NCBI GenBank assembly: GCA_963786675.1
Contig: CAWAZY010000004.1
Coordinates: forward strand, 496,001 to 560,000
DNA: 64,000 bases
Direction of reading: 5' to 3'
Origin: JAGVSR01 sp963786675
GTDB taxonomy: Bacteria; Pseudomonadota; Alphaproteobacteria; Rhizobiales; Hyphomicrobiaceae
Below, one piece after another: positions 1 through 9,200 of the stretch. Made by a program: the position numbers and the translations under genes. The notes beneath the pieces are model-generated. The model saw nothing but the letters and a program-made list of their open reading frames with translations, ran no database searches and had not been told where the DNA came from. The first letter of the stretch is position 1. Each line of letters begins with the position of its first letter.

Positions 1-150
1 CCGGATTTACGGATTTCCGCCTCGCCTTGCAACGCAGCACATGCTGTGATCTAGACGTTTGCGACGAGACCTATTGTCACCGTCGCCGCCCGTGGGGGCT
101 GGATCCCACGCCCCGGCCTTCAAAGCCCGGCCTTCAAAGGTTGTGCCGCC
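1..150. other. short leader before kdsB, no gene seen
   Basis: No reading frame here has a recognisable product. The stretch probably holds the promoter and leader of kdsB, which starts at 151, but I cannot pick out a convincing -35/-10 pair. Confidence 0.4.
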
Positions 151-908
151 ATGCCACGCGTTCTCGTCCTGATCCCCGCGCGACTCAAAGCCAGCCGCCT
201 CCCCGACAAGCCCCTGGCCGACATTCACGGCGCGCCCATGATCGTCCACGTATGGCGCCAAGCCATGGCCGCCGAGTGCGGCCGGGTGGTGGTGGCGACC
301 GACAGCGGCGCCATCGCTCATGCCATCCGCACGGCCGGGCGGCGAAGCCGTGATGACCCGCCCCGATCATGCGTCGGGGTCCGATCGCGTCTATGAGGCC
401 CTGAACCGGATCGATCCCGACGCCGACGCGGACGTGATCGTCAACCTGCAGGGCGACCTGCCGACGCTCGATCCGATGCTCGTCAGACAATGCATCGCGC
501 CGCTCGCCGAGCGGGGGCCCGACATCACGACCCTGTGCGCCGAGATCCGCGACGAGGAGGAGCGCACCAACCCGAACGTGGTCAAGGTCGTCGGGAACGC
601 CGCTGCCGCAGCCGGGCCGCCTGCGCGCGCTCTACTTCACGCGCGCCACGGCGCCCCATGGCGATGGGCCGCTTTACCATCACATCGGAATCTACGCCTA
701 CCGGCGCACGGCGCTGGAACGGTTCGTGGCACTGAAGCCGTCGCCGCTGGAGGTGCGCGAGCGCCTCGAACAGCTGCGCGCGCTCGAGGACGGCATGCGC
801 ATCGACGTGTCGATCGTTGACACGGTTCCGCTCGGTGTCGATACTCCCGCCGATCTGGAACGGGCCCGCCGGATGCTCTCCGGTGCTGGCAGTGCCGCCG
901 CTTCCTGA
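151..908 (+). CDS. kdsB: 3-deoxy-manno-octulosonate cytidylyltransferase (CMP-KDO synthetase), frameshifted as read
   Basis: KdsB activates KDO with CTP to make CMP-KDO for lipid A-core assembly in the cytoplasm. The N-terminus reads VLIPARLKASRLPDKPL, the family's nucleotide-binding signature. VNLQGDLP follows in a second frame, and the C-terminal VDTPADLERAR in a third. Two single-base insertions explain the shifts: one near 340 (extra C in gccgggcggcg) and one near 615 (extra base in gccgggccgcc). Removing both gives 251 residues, the normal KdsB size. The ATG at 151 starts the conserved N-terminus. The gene is followed at 62 bp by pheA, an order common in Rhizobiales. I read it as an intact gene with sequence errors, although a true pseudogene cannot be excluded from sequence alone. 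Confidence 0.88.
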
Positions 909-969
909 CCGGACACCCAGACAAAAGCCCGCCCAGACGCCAGCCTGTTCAACGCCAGAGCCCTCAGCG

Positions 970-1876
970 ATGCCGACATCGAAGCACGCCGCCACGCCAC
1001 GACGGATCGCCTACCAGGGCGAGCCGGGCGCCAACTCGCATCTGGCTTGCCGCGAGGCCTATCCGGACTACGAGGCCGTCGCCTATCCGACATTCGAGGA
1101 TGCCCTGGCCGCGGTGAAATCCGGCGACGTCGCCTATGCCATGATCCCGATCGAAAATTCGGTCGCCGGCCGCGTCGCGGACATCCACCACCTGCTGCCT
1201 GACGCCGATCTCTATATCGTGGGCGAGCATTTTCTGCGCGTGCATCACCAGCTGATGGCCAAGCCCGGCGCGACACTCGACACCATCAAGTCGCGTCATG
1301 AGCCACACCCAGGCTCTCGGCCAGTGCCGCAATACGCTGCGCAAGCTCGGCCTGAAGCCGGTGCCGGAGGCCGATACGGCGGGCTCGGCGCGCATGGTGG
1401 CGGAAGTCGGCCGACCCCTCCGTTGGCCGCGCTGGCGTCACGGCTCGCGGCCGAAATCTACGGCCTCGACAATTCTCAAGAGCGACGTTGAGGATGAGGC
1501 GCACAACACGACGCGTTTCGTCGTGCTGGCGTCCGACCCCGACGACGCGGAACCCGAAGACGGCGTCGTCGTGACCACGTTCCTCTTCCGCGTGCGCAAC
1601 GTGCCCGCAGCGCTGTACAAGGCGCTCGGCGGATTTGCCACCAACGGCGTCAACATGACGAAGCTCGAAAGCTACCAGACGGAAGGCACCTTCAACGCGA
1701 CGATGTTTTTTGCCGATATCGAAGGCCATCCGGTCGAACGCAACGTGCAGCTGGCGCTTGAGGAGCTGTCGTTCTTCTCGACCGAGCTGAAGGTGCTCGG
1801 CACCTACCTCGCGAGCCCCTACCGCGCGGAAGCCAAGGCCCGCGCCCGTCCCGCCGAAGCCCGGATCGGCCATTGA
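970..1876 (+). CDS. pheA: prephenate dehydratase, frameshifted as read
   Basis: PheA converts prephenate to phenylpyruvate in phenylalanine synthesis. The visible pieces are RIAYQGEPGANSH at the N-terminus, IPIENSVAGRV, DTAGSARMVAE, and a C-terminal ACT regulatory domain (TTFLFRVRNVPAALYKAL, then NMTKLESYQ). These lie in alternating frames. Four one-base insertions near 1293, 1412, 1424 and 1471 account for every switch. Without them the protein is 300 residues, normal for an alphaproteobacterial PDT-ACT enzyme with no chorismate mutase domain. The ESYQ motif is the usual phenylalanine-binding part of the ACT domain, so feedback inhibition is expected. The start is the ATG at 970. Four errors in 180 bp make this the most damaged gene of the window. 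Confidence 0.88.
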
Positions 1877-1889
1877 AGGACGCTGCCGC

Positions 1890-2641
1890 ATGAGGCTTGC
1901 CGGCAAGATCGCCATCGTCACGGGAGCCGCGTCCGGATTTGGACGCGGCATCGCGGAAGCCTTCGCGCACGAGGGCGCCAAGGTGATGGTCGCGGATCGC
2001 GATACCAAGGGTGCTGCCGGCGTCGCGGCTGCCATCGGGACCGCCGCGGTGCCGTTCACGTGTGATGTTTCGGTGAAAGCCGATGTCGATGGCATGATCG
2101 CGGCCTGCGTGCGAGACGTTCGGCGGCCTCGACATCCTGGTCAACAACGCCGGCGTCACGCACAAGAACCAGTCCTTGATGACCGTGACGGAAGACGACT
2201 TCGACCGCATCTACGCCGTCAACGTGAAGTCGCTTTATCTCACGACGCTGGCCGCCGTGCCCGAGCTGGAAAAGCGCGGCGGCGGCTCGATCATCATCAC
2301 GGCGTCAACGGCGGGCGTGCGCCCGCGCCCGGGCCTCACCTGGTACAACGGCACCAAGGGCGCGGCCCTGACGCTGACAAAATCCATGGCCGCCGAACTC
2401 GCGTCGAAGAACATCCGCGTCAACGCCATCAATCCCGTCATCGGCGAAACCGGCATGATCGAGCAGTTCATGGGGCATGCCGGACACGCCGGAAAACCGC
2501 GCCAAGTTCATCGCCGGCATTCCGCTGGGCCGCTTCTCCAAGCCCTCCGACATCGCCAACGCCGCCCTCTTCTTCGCCGACCCGGCGTCCGCCTTCATCA
2601 CCGGCACCGCCATCGAAGTAGACGGCGGGCGCTGCATCTAG
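1890..2641 (+). CDS. SDR family oxidoreductase, frameshifted as read
   Basis: This is a classical short-chain dehydrogenase/reductase of the FabG-like group. The dinucleotide-binding TGAASGFGRGIA lies near residue 11 and LVNNAGVT in the middle. The catalytic Ser-Tyr-Lys are in IITAST and WYNGTKGA (Y-x-x-x-K), and the C-terminus ends GTAIEVDGGRCI. The NAD(P) cofactor is certain by family, but the substrate cannot be read from sequence. Two one-base insertions, an extra C near 2112 and an extra C at about 2476, split it over three frames. Corrected length is 249 residues, standard for the family. It starts 13 bp after pheA and is followed 13 bp later by the ABC-F gene, so the three probably share a transcript. 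Confidence 0.85.
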
Positions 2642-2654
2642 TAGCCAGCAGCGC

Positions 2655-4469
2655 ATGGCAGCAGCCCTTCTCACCCTCCGCGACATTCACCTGACCTTCG
2701 GCGGCACGCCCCTCCTTGAGGGCGCGGACCTCAACGTCGAGCCGGGCGATCGCCTGTGCCTCGTCGGCCGCAATGGCTCGGGCAAGTCAACACTCATGAA
2801 AATCGCCGCCGGCCTCGTCGAGCCCGACAGCGGCGAGCGGTTCGTCCACCCCAACGCCTCCGTGCGCTATCTGCCCCAGGAGCCGGACTTCGGCGACGCG
2901 CAAACGGTGCTGGCCTACGTCGAAGGCGGCCTCGGCCCGACGGACGATCCCTACCGCGCGCGCAAACTCCTCGACGACTTCGCCATGACGGGCGACGAAG
3001 ACCCGGCCCACCTCTCCGGGGGCGAGGCCCGCCGCGCCGCGCTCGCGCGCGCTCTCGCCGCCAATCCGGACGTGCTCCTTCTTGATGAGCCGACCAACCA
3101 CCTCGACCTGCCCGCCATCGAATGGCTGGAAAAGACGATCCAGGGCCTGCGCGCCGCCATCGTGCTCATCAGCCATGACCGCCGCTTCCTCGAAACACTC
3201 TCGAAGAAAACGCTCTGGATCGACCGCGGCGTCACGCGCGAACTCCCGCAAGGCTTCGCCCACTTCGAAGCCTGGCGCGACAAGGTTCTCGACGAGGAAG
3301 AGGCCGAGCGCCACAAGCTCGACCGCAAGATCGTCCGCGAAAATCAATGGATGCACGGCGGCGTCACCGGGCGGCGCAAGCGCAACGTCCGCCGCGTGCG
3401 CGAACTCAAGGCCATGCGCCAGGAAGTCCGCGAGCAGCGCCACGTCCAGGGCAACGTCCGCCTCGCCGCCACCGACGGCGGCACGTCCTCGCGCCTCATC
3501 GTCGAAGCTCTCGAAATCAATAAGAGCTACGGCGATACCGTCATCGTTCGCGATTTCTCCACCACCATCCTGCGCGGCGACCGCGTCGGCCTCGTCGGCC
3601 CCAACGGCGCTGGCAAGACGACGCTGCTGCGCATGCTCACCGGCGAGCTTGCCCCCGATAGCGGCAGCATCCGCCTCGGCCAGTCGATCGAACTCGTCAC
3701 CCTCGACCAGAAGCGCGATGAACTGAAGCCCGAGTGGACGCTGGGCGAAGCGCTGACCAACGGACGCGGCGATCAGGTCAGCGTCAACGGCAAGGTGCGC
3801 CACGTCGTCAGCTACATGAAGGACTTCCTGTTCACCTCCGAACAGGTCCGCTCGCCCATGAAGGTACTCTCGGGCGGCGAACGCGGCCGCCTCATGCTGG
3901 CGCGCGCGCTGGCCAAACCATCGAACGTCCTCGTCCTCGACGAGCCGACCAACGACCTCGACCTCGAAACGCTCGATCTGCTGCAGGAAATGCTCGCCGA
4001 CTATCCCGGCACGGTCATCCTCGTCAGCCACGACCGCGACTTCCTCGACCGCGTCGTCACCAGCGTCATCGCGGCCGAAGGCGACGGCCAATGGAGCGAA
4101 TACCCGGGCGGCTATTCCGACATGCTCGTCCAGCGCAAAGGCGCCGACCTCGACCGGCGTGAGGCAGCCGCCGAGTTCAACAGGCCCGCAGCCTCAGGCG
4201 CGCAGCCAGCCGCCGCAGAAGCGAAACAAAAGCGCAAACTCTCGTTCAAGGAAAAGCACGCGCTGGAAACGCTGCCGCAAAAGATCGATACCCTCACCAA
4301 CGACGTGGCGCGGCTGCAATCCAAACTCGCCGACGGCACCCTCTACACGAAGGACCCCAAGGCCTTCGCCGACACCACGGCCAAGCTTGCCACCGCGGAA
4401 GCCGCGCTTCACGCCGCCGAAGAGCAGTGGCTGGAGCTGGAGATGCTGCGCCAGGAAATCGAGGGCTGA
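2655..4469 (+). CDS. uup: ABC-F family ATPase, Uup type
   Basis: This is a soluble protein with two ABC ATPase domains and no membrane domain. Domain 1 has Walker A GRNGSGKST, signature LSGGEARRA and Walker B LLLDEPTNHLDL. Domain 2 has GPNGAGKTT, LSGGERGRL and LVLDEPTNDLDL. The C-terminal 80 residues are charged and helical (coiled coil), the extra domain that marks Uup among ABC-F proteins. ABC-F proteins act on ribosomes, and Uup has also been linked to transposon precise excision and branched DNA in E. coli. Length (604 aa) fits. The frame is intact despite being flanked by frameshifted genes. It starts at the ATG at 2655. Confidence 0.9.
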   Translation: MAAALLTLRDIHLTFGGTPLLEGADLNVEPGDRLCLVGRNGSGKSTLMKIAAGLVEPDSGERFVHPNASVRYLPQEPDFGDAQTVLAYVEGGLGPTDDPYRARKLLDDFAMTGDEDPAHLSGGEARRAALARALAANPDVLLLDEPTNHLDLPAIEWLEKTIQGLRAAIVLISHDRRFLETLSKKTLWIDRGVTRELPQGFAHFEAWRDKVLDEEEAERHKLDRKIVRENQWMHGGVTGRRKRNVRRVRELKAMRQEVREQRHVQGNVRLAATDGGTSSRLIVEALEINKSYGDTVIVRDFSTTILRGDRVGLVGPNGAGKTTLLRMLTGELAPDSGSIRLGQSIELVTLDQKRDELKPEWTLGEALTNGRGDQVSVNGKVRHVVSYMKDFLFTSEQVRSPMKVLSGGERGRLMLARALAKPSNVLVLDEPTNDLDLETLDLLQEMLADYPGTVILVSHDRDFLDRVVTSVIAAEGDGQWSEYPGGYSDMLVQRKGADLDRREAAAEFNRPAASGAQPAAAEAKQKRKLSFKEKHALETLPQKIDTLTNDVARLQSKLADGTLYTKDPKAFADTTAKLATAEAALHAAEEQWLELEMLRQEIEG

Positions 4470-4485
4470 CGTTGCGCCCGCGCGC

Positions 4486-4746
4486 CTAGCCCGCCGTACC
4501 GTGGCGGCCAATGATGCCCGCGATCTCATCGAGAACGGCCAGTCGCAACTTGCGCTCGATTTCCAGCGTCTCATCGGAGACGGGCTCGACGTTCGTTTCC
4601 ATGCGGTGCACGGACCGGTTCAGTTCGTGGTAGCGCTCGGCCAGCTTGGCGAAGTGGGCATCGTGCGTTTTCAGGTCGTGAATGGCGGCCTTCGCCTCCG
4701 GGAACATCTCGTCGAGTTCATTGGGGGTGTTCCGGTTGTCGAGCAT
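4486..4746 (-). CDS. DUF465 (YdcH-like) small helical protein
   Basis: A predicted 86-residue charged helical protein starting MLDNRNTPNELDEMFP, with the middle LKTHDAHFAKLAERYHELNR. The H-D-x-x-F-x-x-L-x-x-x-Y-H-x-L-N spacing is typical of the DUF465/YdcH family, whose role is unknown. The open frame continues upstream, but the alignment-like start at 4746 fits the family length of about 75-90 residues. It is convergent with the Uup gene and separated from it by 16 bp. Confidence 0.75.
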   Translation of the reverse strand: MLDNRNTPNELDEMFPEAKAAIHDLKTHDAHFAKLAERYHELNRSVHRMETNVEPVSDETLEIERKLRLAVLDEIAGIIGRHGTAG

Positions 4747-5010
4747 CAGATGCGTCCTTGCTGGTTCATGTTGGTGAGGCAAACAGAGGGGAAAGCCGCG
4801 CCCGATCGCCAAACGCGCGTGCGCCCAGACCCCTCGTCTCCCCGTCATCTCTTGTGGACGCGCAGGCCGCGCCGTGCCTTGATTTGAATCAGATTGCCAG
4901 CGCCGGTTGCCAGCCCTGGACGCGCGGGCCCGCCGCCCTCCATCCGCGATCGTGACGCACGCCCCCGTCACGGGTATGACAGACCCACAACGCCCATTCC
5001 GGAGACCTCC

Positions 5011-5542
5011 ATGACCGCACGCATCGGCATCGTCACCGTGTCAGACCGCGCCAGCAAAGGCCTCTACGAGGACCTCGGCGGTCCAGCCATCGCGGCGGTG
5101 CTGACGGAATTCCTGACGTCTGCGTGGGAGCCCGTGGCCCGCGTCATCCCCGACGACCGCGACGGCATCGCCGCCACGCTGACCGACCTCATCGACCGCG
5201 AAGGCTGTTCGCTGGTGTTGACGACGGGCGGCACGGGCCCCGCGCCCCGCGACGTCACGCCGGAAGCGACGGAAGCGGTCTGCGAAAAGATGATGCCGGG
5301 GTTCGGCGAACTGATGCGTCAGGAAAGCTTGAAGCAGGTGCCGACCGCCATCCTCTCGCGCCAGACGGCGGGCATTCGCGGCACGGGCGCTCATCGTCAA
5401 CCTGCCGGGCAAGCCCGCCTCGATCCGGCTGTGCATGATGGCCGTGTTCCCCGCCGTGCCCTACTGCATCGATCTCATCGGCGGCGCGCGGCTCGAAACC
5501 GACCCGGCCGTGTGCAAGGCGTTCCGGCCCGCGGGGGCATGA
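5011..5542 (+). CDS. mog: MogA/MoaB-like molybdopterin protein, frameshifted as read
   Basis: A molybdenum-cofactor protein of the MogA/MoaB family. MogA adenylylates molybdopterin before molybdate insertion. The sequence shows IGIVTVSDRASKGLYEDLGG at the start and the substrate-binding LTTGGTGPAPRDVTPEAT. After a shift comes LIVNLPGKPASI and an ending with a conserved PAVPYCIDLI block. One extra base near 5386 changes frame. The corrected protein is 176 residues, the MogA size. moaA lies 12 kb away at 17842, so a complete cofactor pathway is plausible elsewhere in the genome. The start ATG at 5011 has GGAG about 7 bp upstream. Confidence 0.85.
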
Positions 5543-5555
5543 CGGCGCCCGGCCC

Positions 5556-5825
5556 TCAATGCAGCCGGAATTCGCCGTCGATGACCTTCAGCTCCGCCGG
5601 TCCGATCAGCGCCTTGTGGCAGACCGTGACGCGGTAGAGCAGCCCTTCGAGCTTGGCCTCCCAGAACGCCAGGAAGCGATTGAGTTCGGGAAAGCCCGGG
5701 GCCTTGTCGTACTCCTGCCAGACGTACTGCTGCAGGATCGCGGGATGATCGGGCAGCCGGTAGAGAATGTCGGCGGTGGTGAGGCCGAAGCCGGCGATCT
5801 GGCGCTGGAAATCCGCAGAGGTCAT
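5556..5825 (-). CDS. usg: Usg family protein
   Basis: A predicted 89-residue protein with YRLPDHPAILQQYVWQ, PELNRFLAFW and the ending VTVCHKALI. It matches my recollection of the Usg-like family, a small alphaproteobacterial group named for a gene upstream of trpF in Caulobacter. Its function is not known. It contains no signal peptide or membrane segment. I chose the ATG at 5825 because it begins the conserved region and has AGGAG just upstream, although the frame is open further. It is convergent with mog and ends 14 bp from it. Confidence 0.7.
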   Translation of the reverse strand: MTSADFQRQIAGFGLTTADILYRLPDHPAILQQYVWQEYDKAPGFPELNRFLAFWEAKLEGLLYRVTVCHKALIGPAELKVIDGEFRLH

Positions 5826-6269
5826 GGGCTCTCCTTGCAGTGAGGGAAGGCACCCGACAAAAATTTCCTGATCCGTCGCAGTCTGACAAGTGTCATTTTC
5901 GCAATTCCGCCGTGCGATCAGCGGTTTATCACTCGACGCCGGAAACGGCTGCCAAGGGTGGGAGGCGCGATGAGGGCGTGTTGAAGCATGTGCCGAGAGG
6001 GAGTTGGGTGGAGTGCCTTTTATATAGAAGCGGACATTCTCCCTGACAGGCAAACGCACTCGACCATCTGAGCAGATTTGCATCGGCTGCCGGATAAAGA
6101 GCAGACTTCTGGGCGCGGCTTCAGCCGCAGCACTTGACCCGAAGCGGGCATTCGCGTCTCCTCGCCTCCATGTCCGCTATCCCGAACAAGCGCCTGTCTT
6201 GCTCCTGCCAGTCGGTCGTGCTTCCCTGAAATATCATTGAATGGCTTTTTATCCCCGGGGGGCGCGGGC
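5826..6269. other. 444-bp intergenic region before the TIR-WD40 gene
   Basis: No convincing reading frame. This stretch is the left border of the accessory island and must hold the promoters of usg (leftward) and probably the TIR-WD40 gene (rightward). I see no tRNA, integrase or direct repeat marking an insertion point. Confidence 0.45.
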
Positions 6270-9200
6270 ATGGATGCTATCGCGACGACGGACGCGCCGG
6301 GCGCGGCTGAGCGTAAGGCCCGCAAGCTCAACGTCTTCATCTCCTATTCCCGGCAGGAAATCGCCTTTGTCGATCCGCTCCAGGCAGCGCTGGCGGCGCA
6401 CGGCATCGAGGCGTACGTTGATCGCGACCACGTCGAGAAGAGCGAAGAGTGGTGGGAGCGCATCAAGCAGCTCATCACTGACGCCGACACCATCGTGTTC
6501 GTGCTGAGCCCGGGCTCGGTCAACTCCCAAGTCTGCAAGGACGAGGTCGCGTTCGCGGAGCGGCTCAACAAGCGCTTCGTGCCGATCGTGGCGCGAGATC
6601 TCGCAGGGTGCGAGGTGCCGGACGCGCTTGCGCGGCTCAACTACATCTTCTTCATCCCGAACGCGGCCGTCGGTACGAGCGGCGACTTCGACACGGCTGT
6701 CGAAGATCTCATGCGGGCGCTGGAGACCGACATACCCTGGATCCGCGAGCACACGCGGCTCGGCGGTCTCGCCGAGCGGTGGGAGGCGAGGAAGCGGCCG
6801 GGCGATCTGCTCTTGCGCGGGGTGGAGCTGAACGCGGCCGAGACGTGGCTGACAACGCGCCCCGAGAAGGCGCCTGACCCGACGGACGCACACCGGGCGC
6901 TCGTGACGCTCAGCCGGCAGGCGGTGACGCGGCGGCAGCGGACGCTGGTCGGGGCCGCGCTAGCAGCGTTTGTTGTGGCATTAATGCTGGCGGGGGCTGC
7001 GTTTTGGCAGCGAGGTATCGCAATAGCGAACGAGTCGCGTGCCGTGGAGAACGAAGCCCGTGCGGTCATAGAGAAGAAGCGCGCCGACAAGACCAGAAAC
7101 GAGGCGCTGCTGAGCGAGTCAAAGCATCTAGCTGACCGGGCGCGGCAGGAACTGAGCGAAGGCGACGCCGGCACCGCCCTGCTCGTGGCGCTGGAAGCGC
7201 TGCCGGACACGACGAGCGGCGACGAGACCGCGCGTACCCGGCCCTACTGGTCGCCGGCCGAGGTCGGCCTGGAAGTCGCCCGCCGACTGCTGCGCGAGAA
7301 GGCGATTTTGATCGGGCACGCCTGGCGTGTTACCAGCGTCGCGGTGAGCGCGGACGGGTCGCGCGTCGTCACCGGCTCGTGGGATGGCACCGCCAAGGTG
7401 TGGGACGCGGAGAACTTTGCCGAGTTGGCCACGCTGGAGGGGCATGGTGACGTGGTGTGGAGCGTCGCAGTGAGCGCGGACGGGTCGCGCATCGTCACCG
7501 GCTCTGAGGACAAGACTGCAAAGGTGTGGGACGCGAAGACCTTTGCCGAGTTGGCCACCCTAAAGGGGCATACTAACGCAGTGTGGGGCATCGCATTGAG
7601 CCCTGACGGATCGCGCATCGTCACCAGCTCTGACAACCTCGGCGCTGAGGATGGTGGCGGCGGAATCGCCAAGGTGTGGGACGCGAGGACCTTCGCCGAG
7701 CTGGCCACGCTAAAGGGGCACATCTGGAGAGTGAATTGCGCCGCGGTGAGCACGGACGGGTTGCGCATCGTCACCGGTTCCTCCGACGAGACCGCCAAGG
7801 TGTGGGACGCGACGACCTTCGCCGAGCTGGCCACACTGAAGGGGCATGGCGGCACGGTGTGGAGCGTTGCGGTGAGCCCGGACGGGACGCGCATCGTTAC
7901 CGGCTCTGACGACAGGACCGCCAAGGTGTGGGACGCGAGGACCTTCGCCGAACTGGCCACACTTAAGGGGCATGGCGGCGATGTGACGAGTGTTGCGGTG
8001 AGCCCGGACGGGTCGCGCATCGTTACCGGCTCCGCCGATGACACCGCCAAGGTGTGGGACGCGAAGGCCTTCGCCGAACTCGCCACGCTAAAGGGGCATG
8101 GTGACGGGGTGTGGAGCGTCGCGGTGAGCGCGGACGGGTCGCGCATCGTCACCGGCTCTGGCGACAAGACCGCGAAGGTGTGGGACACGAAGACTTCCGC
8201 CGAGATGGTCACGCTAGAGGAACATGGTCACCCGGTTCAAAGTGTCACACTGACTGTAGACGGGTCGCGTATCGTCACTGGCTCGTGGGGTGGCACCGCC
8301 AAGGTGTGGGACACGGAGACCTTTGCCGATCTGGCGACGCTCAAGGGGAATGGCTACATCGTGTGGAGCGTCGCGGTAAGCGCGGACGGATCGCTTATCG
8401 TCACCGGCTCGGACGACAAGACTGCCAAGGTGTGGGACGCGAGGACCTTTGCCGAGCTGGCCACGCTCAAGGGGCATGGCAGCGATGTGAGGAGCATCGC
8501 GGTGAGCGCGGACGGGTCACGCATCGTCACCGGTTCTGGTGACAAGACAGCCAAGGTGTGGGACGCGAAGGCTTTCGCCGAACTGGCCACGCTCAAGGGG
8601 CATGGCAAGTCAGTGAACAGTGTCGCGGTGAGCCCGGATGGGTTGCGCATCGTCACCGGCTCTGGCGACGGCACCGCCAAGGTGTGGGACACGAGGACCT
8701 TCGCCGAGCTGGCCACGCTCAAGGGGCATGACGGCGCTGTGACGAGCGTCGCGGTGAGCCCCGACGGGTCGAGCGTCGTCACCGGCTCAAACGACAAGAC
8801 CGCCAAGGTGTGGGACGTGAGTACCTTCGCCGAGCTGGCCACGCTCAAGGGGCATGGCGACGAGGTGAATAGCGTCGCGGTGAGCGCGGACGGGTCGCGC
8901 ATCGTCACCGGCTCTGGCGAACTCATCTTCGGCTCTGGCGACAACACCGCCAAGGTGTGGGACGCTAAGGCTTTCGCCGAGCTGGCCACGCTCAAGGGGC
9001 ATGACGGCGCTGTGACGAGCGTCGCGGTGAGTTCGGACGGGTTGCGCATTGTCACCGCTTCTAAGGACAAGACCGCCAAGGTGTGGGAGTTCTTTCCGTC
9101 CGGCCAGGAACTGGTCGCCGACGCCCAGCGGGTCGCTCTCCGCTGCCTCACGCCCGCGCAGCGCCAGCGTTTCCACCTAGCCGCAGCTCCGCCTCTCTGG

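Noticed and set aside
151..2641. Programmed frameshifting as the explanation for the broken genes
   Set aside because: No slippery heptamers or following stem-loops at the sites, and these families do not use recoding.
2787..4091. A 434-codon open frame on minus across the ABC-F gene
   Set aside because: It is the mirror of a GC-rich real gene with clear Walker motifs and shows no motif of its own.
7308..9090. CRISPR-like regular repeats
   Set aside because: Units are 126 bp, in frame, without spacers, and encode WD40 blades.
7244..9151. Long repeated minus-strand frames across the WD40 array
   Set aside because: They arise because the coding strand repeats; their own sequence has no independent signal.
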